The notes under the pieces: generated by a model
Told to the model about the DNA's origin: nothing
Database searches by the model: none
The model's input: the letters and a program-made list of their open reading frames with translations, nothing else
Shown: one piece after another, positions 18,660 through 26,271 of the stretch
Numbering within the stretch: the first letter of the stretch is position 1
Layout: each line of letters starts with the position of its first letter
NCBI GenBank assembly: GCA_964433755.1
Contig: CAYSSR010000001.1
Span: 1,545,518-1,609,517, forward strand
Reading direction: 5' to 3'
DNA from: JAUVXJ01 sp964433755
GTDB lineage: Bacteria; Chloroflexota; Anaerolineae; UBA7937; B3-Chlor
Length of the DNA stretch: 64,000 bases
Translations under genes and position numbers: made by a program

Positions 18660-19349
18660 TCATCCCGTCTTGGTCGCAGCAGCCCCGGGTTCATCGCGCT
18701 GTCGCACGTATTCCACTATCGCGCGACCCACCTGAGCCACGTGCTCGCGCACCAGCGCGGCTGCCTGCTCTGCATCGCCGCGCTGACAGGCTTCAAGGAT
18801 GGCCCGATGCTCGCCCTGGGTCCGCGGCAGGTGGCCCACCTCGACCTCGACGATGAAGACGTGCAGATAATGCTGCGTGCGGTATCGCAGGATGCGGTTC
18901 AGCTCACACAGATGGCTCCGACCGGACGCGGCATAGAGGGCGAGGTGAAACTGATGGTTCAGTTCTACCACGGAGACTACGTCGTCGATGTTGCTCTCCA
19001 TCTGGTCGACGAGCGAGGTCAGTTCAGCCAAGTTGTCCTCGGTCATGAGGGGGACGGCTAGACGCGTAGCCATCTCCTCCAGAACCACCCTGATATCGTA
19101 GATGTCCTGCAACTCGCCCGGGCTAAGCTGGGTGACAACGGCTCCCCGGTGAGGGAAGATGGTCACCAAGCCCTCAGCCTCGAGGTCACGCAGCGCTTCG
19201 CGCACCGGTGTGGTACTGACGTCATACCGAGCGGCGATCTCCTCCAAACGGAGGTACTGACCGGGAACCAGGTCTCCGCTGATGATCTCGTCGCGCAGGG
19301 TCTTGACCACTGAATCCTTTACCGTGCGGGGCATAGACACTGTCGTCAA
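18660..19349 (-). CDS. GntR-family (FCD/FadR subfamily) transcriptional regulator
   Basis: A 229-residue repressor-type regulator. The N-terminal winged helix has LRDEIISGDLVPGQYLRLEE and the recognition helix VSTTPVREALRDLEAEGLV (about 43-62). The FCD ligand-binding domain follows, with metal-binding histidines likely in LNHQFHLALY and GEHRAILEA. FCD regulators usually sense carboxylates and control neighbouring catabolic genes. The gene heads the minus-strand run and has its own strong promoter with an overlapping palindrome, so it probably represses itself and the downstream catabolic operon. Confidence 0.93.
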   Translation of the reverse strand: MTTVSMPRTVKDSVVKTLRDEIISGDLVPGQYLRLEEIAARYDVSTTPVREALRDLEAEGLVTIFPHRGAVVTQLSPGELQDIYDIRVVLEEMATRLAVPLMTEDNLAELTSLVDQMESNIDDVVSVVELNHQFHLALYAASGRSHLCELNRILRYRTQHYLHVFIVEVEVGHLPRTQGEHRAILEACQRGDAEQAAALVREHVAQVGRAIVEYVRQRDEPGAAATKTG

Positions 19350-19463
19350 TTGGCTATCCTCCTTACGCCGCTCAACCCGCAGCCGCTCGTTCCATTCGCG
19401 GAGAAAGAGGAGTGGGCGACTGGCTACGAACTAGCGGCCCGGCACCCCTGGACAGGGGTCTAG

Positions 19464-19485
19464 TTGATATCTGATCAAATATCAA
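19464..19485. promoter_or_regulatory. 22-bp palindromic operator for the GntR/FCD regulator
   Basis: TTGATAT at 19464-19470 and ATATCAA at 19479-19485 flank C-TGATCA-A, so all positions but one symmetrical pair match. It lies just downstream of the -10 box and covers the expected transcription start, a classic repressor position. The assignment to the adjacent GntR gene is inference from location. Confidence 0.75.
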
Positions 19486-19489
19486 ACCA

Positions 19490-19518
19490 ATTATAGCACA
19501 CCTGCTTCTCTCTGTCAA
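19490..19518 (-). promoter_or_regulatory. Sigma-70-type promoter of the gntR gene and catabolic run
   Basis: On the minus strand: TTGACA (19513-19518), a 17-base spacer, then TATAAT (19490-19495) preceded by TGC, an extended -10. Both hexamers match consensus exactly. The leader to the gntR ATG is about 130 bases. Confidence 0.85.
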
Positions 19519-20163
19519 GCACATCTGCCCTTCAAGAAGCTTGTCAGTTATGCTGCCTGGAACGGGAAAGCTGAAGGCTCACCTGGAAGTCAGTGACGTC
19601 ATCCTGGAGGCCCAGATGACGCGCGTCCTGGCCACTGCCCTTGGCCCCGGTTGAGCACCTCTCGGCACGAACACGGTCAACCTCTGAGAAACCATCCGTG
19701 TCCGGACAAGATGAATGCCGCAGACGGTTGTGGTGCGCTACTGGAGCGGTTGTGGGAATCGATGCGCGCACAGGGTGTGAGGTTCACAGACTACAGCGAG
19801 TCGGTGCGGGGAGCAAAGCCGATGTCTGCCAGTCACCACTGACCGGGCAACGGCCAAGGACAGAGACCTCACTCACGCCTGTGCCCCTCTAGGGCCTGGC
19901 AATCCGCGAGACATCCCCCTTGGTCTCGTAGGCCCTCGCCTGCCGCGCTGGCGCCTCCTGCCACTCCAGGCGTGGTTCTCACTTGCGAGACGAACACAGG
20001 ACCTGTAGACGGCAAGGCTTCATACGAATGACCGGCGGAACAAGCGCGGCTGTGCTGAGCCTGGCGGAGCTTGTCAGGTGACTGTGGAGGGGATTGCAGT
20101 TCCCTCTCCGAGGGACATATCACATCCCTCCGCTGAAGCCTATTGCTCCGCCGCAGCGATGCC
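19519..20163. other. 645-base gap without a supported gene
   Basis: Region between the gntR promoter and the end of the ABC-2 permease operon. Short open frames on both strands lack recognisable features and ribosome binding sites. I see no RNA gene or convincing terminator. Confidence 0.5.
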
Positions 20164-21273
20164 CTAACCCAGCCGGCGCATCTGCCGCCCAGCCAGCCCC
20201 CAGCCGACCGCCAGGCTGAGCAGCGCAAAGCCGACCAGCCTGAGCAGCGCCAAGCCCCAATCCTCCGGCCAGGAGTGAAACAAGATCAGGTCGCGCAGAG
20301 GGTCTACGGCGTAGACATTGGGGAACAGGCGCGAGAACCACGGCACCGACGCCCAGTTAGAGCGCACCAGGCCCAGCCCCCCGCCGACGAAGAAGACGGT
20401 CAGGCCGGTCAGGATCATGGCAATCATCCCAGCAAAGAACCGGGCGCGCATACCGACTAGCAGCGCCCATGGCACCCAGAACAGAATCACGAGCCCGGCC
20501 AGCAGCCAGACTGCCCCAAGGAAGCTGCCCGGCCAGGCGCCTAGCCACAGCCACAGCACACCCAGCAGCAGCGTGCCGGTGAGCAGCCCCATCAGCAGCG
20601 CCAGCAGCGTCTTGGGCAACAGCACCCAGGTCAGCGCCCGAGGCGCCAGCCCGAATTCGAGGGTGACGCGGGCCACGCGCTCCTTGTAGGTGAGCATGAA
20701 GATGTTGATCATGCCGCCCAGCATGAAGCCCAGCAGGGCCACACCCACCGCAATGACCGGGAACCACTCGATCATCTCCGGGAGCGGGTATTCCTCCGCC
20801 AAGGCCAGCGGCGGCGCGGGCTGTCCTATCGTCTGGTAGAAACTCCACATGATCTCGGCAGCATAGATGCGGTGGTTCTTGGCCCGGTCGTCGTTGTAGT
20901 TGCTGAAGTGCATCTCCACGGCCGGGTTCTCACCAGCCTCGAGCCGCGCCGAGAAATCCTCCGGGATGACCCAGACCCCGTCGAGGCGGTGGGCGTAATA
21001 TGCCTCCCAGGCCGCCTCCTCCGGCAGGTCAGACACGTCGTAGTAGGGCGTGCCAAAGGGCGAGAGCACCTCGTCGAAAGTCTGGCGTAAGACCTGGCCG
21101 TAAGGGCCAGCGTCGTTGTTGACCACAGCGATCTTGAACGCCAACCGCCCGCCGAACAGCAGCCCAAAAGCGATGAGCATAAAGAGCGTGGGAATGAAGC
21201 CACCCAACGCGGTGATGGGGTCGTGCCGCCAGGCCAGCAACTCGGTGCGCAGCAGAATCCAGAAACGTTTCAT
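20164..21273 (-). CDS. ABC-2 type transporter permease, second subunit
   Basis: A 369-residue membrane protein. I place the start at the ATG 21271-21273, preceded by AGGAG, two bases after the stop of the first permease; the longer open frame upstream is an artefact of overlap. The layout is one N-terminal helix (about 25-45), a long extracytoplasmic domain to about 180, and five C-terminal helices, as in YhhJ/LinearmycinR-type ABC-2 permeases. The extracellular part includes KIAVVNNDAGPYG. It works with the permease and ATPase encoded just upstream, probably as an exporter of a drug, lipid or toxin. Confidence 0.9.
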   Translation of the reverse strand: MKRFWILLRTELLAWRHDPITALGGFIPTLFMLIAFGLLFGGRLAFKIAVVNNDAGPYGQVLRQTFDEVLSPFGTPYYDVSDLPEEAAWEAYYAHRLDGVWVIPEDFSARLEAGENPAVEMHFSNYNDDRAKNHRIYAAEIMWSFYQTIGQPAPPLALAEEYPLPEMIEWFPVIAVGVALLGFMLGGMINIFMLTYKERVARVTLEFGLAPRALTWVLLPKTLLALLMGLLTGTLLLGVLWLWLGAWPGSFLGAVWLLAGLVILFWVPWALLVGMRARFFAGMIAMILTGLTVFFVGGGLGLVRSNWASVPWFSRLFPNVYAVDPLRDLILFHSWPEDWGLALLRLVGFALLSLAVGWGLAGRQMRRLG

Positions 21274-21275
21274 GC

Positions 21276-22334
21276 TCACTCCTGCGTCAGAATGCGCCAG
21301 CGATAAACCAGCAATGTAAGCACCACCATCCCGCCAGCCATGAGCAGCAGGACCAGTGCGGAAACGCCCGGCGATCCAACCGTGGCCCCGAAATAGCGGG
21401 GAAACAGTAGCTCCACGGCGTGGGTAAACGGCGTCAGACGGCTGACCTGCTCGTAGCTCGACCCGAAGCTGGCCGCCAAGCCGAAGGAGCTGCCCATGAT
21501 CCAGCCAACGAAGGTGGCCACCAGCGCCACCAGGAAGGCGAGGATACTCTTGCGCAGCAGAAGCGCGGCCACGATGCCCAGACAACCGGCTATCACAGCC
21601 AACGGCAGCAAGATGAGTCCCACCAGCCAGATCTCGCCCGGCCAGGCGTCGTTGACCAGGCCCACGGCCAGGCACAAGATCCCGGCCGACAGTAGCCCCG
21701 ACAGCGCCAACCGGGTCAGCCGCCCGCCCAGGATCAACCCCAGTGATGCCGGTGCCAGTTGGTACTCGACCACGATGCGGAACTCGAATTCCTGGGCGGT
21801 CAGGATGGCCCCAATGGCCGCCGCTGCCAGGAAGGTCGCCATGGGCAACAGGGCCATGCCAAAGTAGACGTTGTACGACACGTCGTGTGGCAGCCATGCG
21901 TGCTGTTCGACGCTCACCGCGCTGCTGCCCAACTCAGCGTCCCACAAGCGCAGCGCTGCCGCCGTCAACCGGTTGCGGAAGTTCTTGACCAGGTTGCTGT
22001 CGATCAGACCATAGTACTGCACCGCCGTTGCCACGCCATCGCGCTCCTCGACAGCGATCACCTGCCGCGTCACTTCGCCGCCATCCCAGTCCACCAGCAC
22101 CGGGCTGACGTAGGGCAAGCCGATTGGCGAGCCCACCTGCCCCAAGGCGACCACCAGGTCGTCGGCAAGGTCACTGGTGGGCCGGGCCACGTTCATGTCA
22201 AAGGTAGGGTGCACCAGGATAACGGTCATCAGCAAGTACATGACCGTAGGCTGGAGAATGGCTACCAGGTGGATGGGCGCTGCCGTGCGGAACAGCTTGA
22301 CTTCGTTGCGCAACACCAGTTGGAAGCGTCTCAT
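21276..22334 (-). CDS. ABC-2 type transporter permease, first subunit
   Basis: A 352-residue homologue of the next gene's product with the same layout: an N-terminal helix with a cytoplasmic start MRRFQLVLRNEVKLFRT, an extracytoplasmic domain, then about five helices. The ATG at 22332-22334 follows GGGAGTGAGC; an in-frame GTG two codons upstream overlaps the ATPase stop. The two permeases probably form a heterodimer. Tight spacing (two bases on both sides) indicates one transcript under the TetR regulator. Confidence 0.9.
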   Translation of the reverse strand: MRRFQLVLRNEVKLFRTAAPIHLVAILQPTVMYLLMTVILVHPTFDMNVARPTSDLADDLVVALGQVGSPIGLPYVSPVLVDWDGGEVTRQVIAVEERDGVATAVQYYGLIDSNLVKNFRNRLTAAALRLWDAELGSSAVSVEQHAWLPHDVSYNVYFGMALLPMATFLAAAAIGAILTAQEFEFRIVVEYQLAPASLGLILGGRLTRLALSGLLSAGILCLAVGLVNDAWPGEIWLVGLILLPLAVIAGCLGIVAALLLRKSILAFLVALVATFVGWIMGSSFGLAASFGSSYEQVSRLTPFTHAVELLFPRYFGATVGSPGVSALVLLLMAGGMVVLTLLVYRWRILTQE

Positions 22335-22336
22335 GC

Positions 22337-23272
22337 TCACTCCCTCAGTGCTCGGCCGGTGTGATGCAAGAACACGTCGTCCAGCGTAGGCCGGGCGATG
22401 CGTACCGACTCCAGCCGGTGGGCAGCGCCTATGCGTGCCACCAACTCGCCCACTATCGACTCGGCGTCGCGCACCTCCAGCCTTAACCGGTCCGGCTCGG
22501 GGCGAGTGATGGCCTGCACCCCCAGCCCGACAAGAAGGGTCTCCGGCTCGTCGATGGCTGGCACCGTCCTTAAGCTGACGATGTCCCCGCCCAGATCAGC
22601 CTTGAGCTGCTCCGGCGTGTCGAGGGCGATGGCCTGGCCGTGGTCGATGATCACGAGCCGGTTGCACAGGGCGTCGGCCTCGGCCATGTCGTTGGTCGAA
22701 ACGACGAACGTCTTGCCTCCAGCGCGCTGGGCCTGAATGTGCTCCCAGATGGCGTGCCGCGCCTGCACGTCCACACCCAGGGTCGGCTCGTCGAACAGGA
22801 TGATCTCCGGGTCGTGGAGCAGGGCGCGAGCCAGCACCAGGCGGCGCTTCATCCCACCCGAAAAGGTGCGCACCGCGTCCTTGCGCCTCTCCCAGAGGTT
22901 CATCAGCTTCAGCAGGTCTTCCATGCGCTCCTCGACGCCCGCCAGATCGCGGCAGTAGAGCGCAGCGTGGTGCCACAAGTTGTCCACGGCGCTCAGGTCG
23001 AGGTAGACGTTGGTCTCCTGGGGCACGTAGCCGATCCGCTGCCGGACCGCTTTGGCTTGGCGCTGCGGATCGTGGCCGAGCACACGAACCTCGCCGCCGT
23101 CGCGGCGAAGCAGGCCGGTGAGCAGGTTGATAGCCGTCGTCTTGCCGGCACCATTGGGTCCCAATAGTCCGAAGATCTCCCCGCGCTCCACCGCGAACGA
23201 CAGGGCATCGACTGCCACCAAGTCGCCAAAGCGCCGGGTGGCCGCCTGAACGTGAATAGCACTAGCGTCCAT
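22337..23272 (-). CDS. ABC transporter ATP-binding protein (exporter, CcmA/NatA type)
   Basis: A 311-residue ATPase. Walker A is GPNGAGKTT, the signature is FSGGMKRRLVLARALLHDP, and Walker B is IILFDEPTLGVD, with switch histidine/asparagine region VVSTNDMAEAD. After the nucleotide-binding domain (to about 225) there is the C-terminal extension common in drug and lantibiotic exporters. It overlaps the TetR gene's end by 11 bases and precedes the permeases, so all four genes form one operon. Confidence 0.92.
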   Translation of the reverse strand: MDASAIHVQAATRRFGDLVAVDALSFAVERGEIFGLLGPNGAGKTTAINLLTGLLRRDGGEVRVLGHDPQRQAKAVRQRIGYVPQETNVYLDLSAVDNLWHHAALYCRDLAGVEERMEDLLKLMNLWERRKDAVRTFSGGMKRRLVLARALLHDPEIILFDEPTLGVDVQARHAIWEHIQAQRAGGKTFVVSTNDMAEADALCNRLVIIDHGQAIALDTPEQLKADLGGDIVSLRTVPAIDEPETLLVGLGVQAITRPEPDRLRLEVRDAESIVGELVARIGAAHRLESVRIARPTLDDVFLHHTGRALRE

Positions 23273-23870
23273 GCTTGCCTCCTTCGGCCAGGGTACCTTC
23301 CACGAAGATGTCTACGAACTGCGCCACCAGTTCCTCTGTGCTCAGTTCGGGGTCCAGCGGCTGGTCCAATAGCCATACGCTGACGGTATAAGCGAAGAAC
23401 ATCCCCCAGAAGGCCTGGGCCGCCACCTCAGCCTGCATCGGACGTACCCGGCCCTGGGCCATTTGCCGCTCCAGATAGCCGGCCAACGCCTGGCGAAGCT
23501 GGCGTGGGTTTTCGCCCACCGCCTGGCGCACCTCGGGAAATTCCTCGGCTTCGCACAGCATCAGGCGCATCGGCTCTCGCCGTTCCAGCAGGGCATGCAG
23601 CACGTGCGTGCCCATGGTCAGCAGGTCCTCACGGTAGTCGCCCGTGAGTTCCGCGGCCATGGCCGTGTTGAGGGCCGGCGCCGCGTAAGCTTCGATGATT
23701 GCCGAGAAGAGTCCGTGCTTGCTGCCAAAGTGCCGGAAGATGGTCACTTCGTTGACACCGGCGGCGTCGGCCAGAAGGCGAGTCGTGGCTCGGGCGTAGC
23801 CCTTCTCGGCAAACACTTCGGCTGCGGCCCGCAAGATCCGCTGCCGGGTGTCGTCGCTTTCTTGACTCAT
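23262..23870 (-). CDS. TetR-family transcriptional regulator
   Basis: A 202-residue repressor with an N-terminal helix-turn-helix: RQRILRAAAEVFAEKGYARA and AAGVNEVTIFRHFGSKHGLF (about 8-57). The start is placed at the ATG 23868-23870 after GAGGGAAAG, which puts the HTH at its usual distance from the N-terminus. The C-terminal part is a ligand-binding helical domain. It is the first gene of the ABC-2 exporter operon and has a palindrome at its promoter, so it probably represses the operon until the exported compound binds. Confidence 0.92.
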   Translation of the reverse strand: MSQESDDTRQRILRAAAEVFAEKGYARATTRLLADAAGVNEVTIFRHFGSKHGLFSAIIEAYAAPALNTAMAAELTGDYREDLLTMGTHVLHALLERREPMRLMLCEAEEFPEVRQAVGENPRQLRQALAGYLERQMAQGRVRPMQAEVAAQAFWGMFFAYTVSVWLLDQPLDPELSTEELVAQFVDIFVEGTLAEGGKHGR

Positions 23871-23888
23871 GGTCTTTCCCTCTCGAGC

Positions 23889-23914
23889 TGCAAGCAAGCA
23901 ATCACTTGCTTGCA
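23889..23914. promoter_or_regulatory. 26-bp palindromic operator for the TetR regulator
   Basis: TGCAAGCAAG (23889-23898) and CTTGCTTGCA (23905-23914) flank a six-base centre. The palindrome touches the -10 box and covers the expected start of transcription. Assignment to the adjacent TetR gene is by position. Confidence 0.8.
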
Positions 23915-23942
23915 TTATACCGCGTGTTTGTTCCCCTGTCAA
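23914..23942 (-). promoter_or_regulatory. Sigma-70-type promoter of the tetR-ABC exporter operon
   Basis: On the minus strand: TTGACA (23937-23942), a 17-base spacer, TATAAT (23914-23919). Both hexamers are consensus. The leader to the tetR ATG is about 40 bases and carries the palindrome. Confidence 0.85.
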
Positions 23943-24235
23943 GTACTGAACGACCAATCCTGCAACCGACGGATTGGACCTTGGTGCTGGTAGCGAAGCC
24001 TCAGCCTACGAACGAGAACCTCTGCCGCCGTGGTCGTCAGGATCCCGCCGGCCAACTTCCGTCCTTCGCCCAGCTTCGATTGGACCAAAGGCGGCTCCAG
24101 TCATAGATACAGTCATTCCACATCAACCCGCTCGCGGCCGATGTCACAACACCGTTGAGGCTCTGCTATCACTCACCACAAGCTGATGGCGTCTGGTACG
24201 TCCGCCGCTCCCGACAGGGGGTCCTCGTTTCATCG

Positions 24236-24484
24236 AAGGCAACCGAGCTTGCCTTGTCTGCCTACCTGTGCTAGCATCTGCTGACTTCAGTTCTACTTGG
24301 ATGATCATCTGAGACACACGCCCTGTCCTGGCTATCATCACTGGGTACCTACATTGACGAGGAGGAAAGACCCCAGTGATAGGCGGACCGCCGAAGTGCC
24401 GCTCTCGCCATCCACTTCTTCAGCCGCGCCGAGGATTGTGTCTTCCACACACGAAAGAGCCCCCCAGAGCGGAGGGTAGGCATG
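24236..24484 (+). repeat. Promoter-leader module, copy A (before the four-helix membrane protein)
   Basis: First of four related copies. It has TTGCCT at 24249-24254, a 17-base spacer and TAGCAT at 24272-24277 preceded by TGTGC. A leader of about 90 bases matches the other copies (for example GGATGATCATCTGAGACA, TCCTGGCTATCATCA, GAGGAGGAAA). As in copy B, similarity resumes up to the start codon (CAGCCGCGCCGAG, CCAGAGCGGAGGGTAGGC-ATG). It appears to drive the membrane-protein/MBL/kinase genes. The remainder of the gap, 23943-24235, shows nothing recognisable. Confidence 0.75.
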
Positions 24485-25120
24485 GATAGTGACCCAAGAC
24501 TCCAAATCCTCCTGACCATATATCAAGAAGTGGCCTGTCATTTGCGAGCCACCGATGAAAACCGAGACCGTCTGTTCGACATCTATATCACGATTGTGCT
24601 AGCGGTTACCTCAGGACTGATATTGCTGCGCCTCAGCCATTCGCCGCTGCCAGTTGAGGCAAGTACCCTGGCGCTGGTCTTGGTGGTCATTCTTCTGGCT
24701 CTAGGGGAGACAGTGCTCTTTGCGATGATCGGTGCGAGGAAGTGGCACGCCGAGTATGTGAATTGCTCCATTATGCTTCATGCGATGATGAGCAGGGAGG
24801 TTTTCGATGCACGCCCCGACCTAGTGTCCTCACAGCAACGACACCCATTTGCCAGTGCCATCCATACGAGCCGAGCGTTTGTGCTTGTACAGGTGGCGCT
24901 TGTGGGAACGTACTTGATGGCTGGCAACCTGCTGGCGAGTCTTCAGATTGGCATGGTAGCATACGCCGCGGCCGCAATGGCCGCTCTCATCACAGTCGCG
25001 ACAAACAGTGTCGCCACGCACCGAATCCTACGCGAAGCCGAAGGCAAGTTTTGGGAGAACCCAACGAATAGCTGGGTCTTCTCAGGTCTCATGTTCGACA
25101 GCGAAGAGACGGAGGGGTGA
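24482..25120 (+). CDS. Four-helix membrane protein of unknown function
   Basis: A 212-residue protein with predicted membrane helices at about 32-50, 60-84, 131-152 and 156-176. Between helices 2 and 3 lies a soluble segment of about 45 residues, and both termini are charged. The N-terminal helix IYQEVACHLRATDENRDRLF is amphipathic. I do not recognise a named family; the arrangement recalls small 4-TM effectors of some phage-defence systems, but there is no specific motif. GGAGGG precedes the ATG, and the promoter-leader module copy A lies directly upstream. The metallo-beta-lactamase gene begins four bases after its stop, so the two are probably co-translated. Confidence 0.7.
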   Translation: MDSDPRLQILLTIYQEVACHLRATDENRDRLFDIYITIVLAVTSGLILLRLSHSPLPVEASTLALVLVVILLALGETVLFAMIGARKWHAEYVNCSIMLHAMMSREVFDARPDLVSSQQRHPFASAIHTSRAFVLVQVALVGTYLMAGNLLASLQIGMVAYAAAAMAALITVATNSVATHRILREAEGKFWENPTNSWVFSGLMFDSEETEG

Positions 25121-25124
25121 TCCG

Positions 25125-25910
25125 ATGCGGTTGGTACCCCTGGGTACAAATGGTTTCATGCCATCGTTTGGCCGACAAACCATGAGCTTCCTTCTTCTTA
25201 CTTCCAGCGAGGCTATACTTCTCGACGCCGGTACTGGGGTAGCTCGTCTGCTAGAGCAACCCATCATAGACTTGTTGTCGCCGTATGATCGCCTCAACGT
25301 AGTGCTATCTCACTATCATCTCGATCACGTCGTGGGACTGTCTTATCTCTCCGGTGTCTGGACGCGAGGAACCGTCCGCATATATGCCCCGGGGCGTCCA
25401 TTTGTCGAAGCAGTGCCGGAACAGGCTCTAGGCAGGCTTCTACGACCACCGCTGTTTTCACTTGCTCTTCAGGGATCTCCGACGGCTGTTGAAGTTGTCA
25501 CAGTCACGCGTGACGACGTGAGAATCGGGACACTTTCGATTCGACTGCGTGCACAAGAGCATCCTGGAGGCTCAGCAGGCATTCGCATTGGGGACACGAT
25601 AGCATACATCACAGATACTATCGTAGAACACGCCACCGAAACGTTCGTGCAGGGGGTCGGATTCTTGTTGCATGAAGTCTGGCTAACGGACTCCGAAGCA
25701 GAAAGTGATGACGTAGAGCGTTCAAGGCACTCGTACGCTAGCGGTGTCGCGGAGATAGCGATGCGAGCAAAGGTGGATCGTCTTGTTCCTGTCCACAACC
25801 ACCCGAAACGTTCCGATGCGGGTATTCTCAAGTTGGCGCAGGGGATGAAGGATGTCTCAGGCATTGAAGTAGTAGTTCCTGAAGAGGGAAGAGTCTATGC
25901 GGTGGGCTGA
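25125..25910 (+). CDS. Metallo-beta-lactamase-fold hydrolase (RNase Z-like)
   Basis: A 261-residue MBL-fold protein. The ATG at 25125 is preceded by GGAGGGG inside the end of the membrane-protein gene. The metal-binding motif HYHLDH gives His63, His65, Asp67 and His68. Further ligand candidates are His in AQEHPGGSAG, Asp in AYITDT and the C-terminal VHNHP. The arrangement is closest to RNase Z/phosphodiesterase-type MBL proteins, but it lacks an obvious exosite arm, so the substrate (RNA, cyclic nucleotide, ester) is open. It sits between a membrane protein and a GT/kinase fusion in one transcript. Confidence 0.82.
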   Translation: MRLVPLGTNGFMPSFGRQTMSFLLLTSSEAILLDAGTGVARLLEQPIIDLLSPYDRLNVVLSHYHLDHVVGLSYLSGVWTRGTVRIYAPGRPFVEAVPEQALGRLLRPPLFSLALQGSPTAVEVVTVTRDDVRIGTLSIRLRAQEHPGGSAGIRIGDTIAYITDTIVEHATETFVQGVGFLLHEVWLTDSEAESDDVERSRHSYASGVAEIAMRAKVDRLVPVHNHPKRSDAGILKLAQGMKDVSGIEVVVPEEGRVYAVG

Positions 25911-25919
25911 TCCCTGCAG

Positions 25920-26252
25920 GTGAATAGAGGACGCCCACGCAAGACCTGTCTGGCCTATGTGGGCATGAACCCGACCGATTCGGCTCGCCACGCACAGGGA
26001 ATGATGGTGAGATCAGTCACCCGCCGGGGAAAGAACTGGAGCCCATTCAGTCTTTCCAAAGCGGTCGTCTCTTGCACATGGCTAGCTGCATGTGCGCATG
26101 CCAGGACAGGAAAGGTCGGGACGGCTTCGGCACGAGACCCTCAGCTTCGCGTCCACCTTCGTGAGTTCGCAGAGGAGGCGATGTCGCATCACCCGTACCT
26201 TGGTCAACTAGTGCGGCCGCCGTCTGCGCCTGCGGAGATCGACCGGGCCTGA
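25920..26252 (+). CDS. Doubtful small ORF between the MBL and kinase-fusion genes
   Basis: A 110-codon frame from a GTG at 25920, in line with the neighbours and with few bases on either side. It has no clear ribosome binding site, no hydrophobic segment and no motif I recognise; its composition (Arg-, Ser- and Ala-rich) could be non-coding. Listed because it would otherwise leave a 361-base gap in a tight operon. Confidence 0.25.
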   Translation: MNRGRPRKTCLAYVGMNPTDSARHAQGMMVRSVTRRGKNWSPFSLSKAVVSCTWLAACAHARTGKVGTASARDPQLRVHLREFAEEAMSHHPYLGQLVRPPSAPAEIDRA

Positions 26253-26271
26253 AGACCTAGGGGGACGAAGA

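Noticed and set aside
20164..21897. A 577-residue single permease
   Set aside because: The first 208 codons are an off-frame reading of the preceding permease gene. A good ribosome binding site and family start are at 21273.
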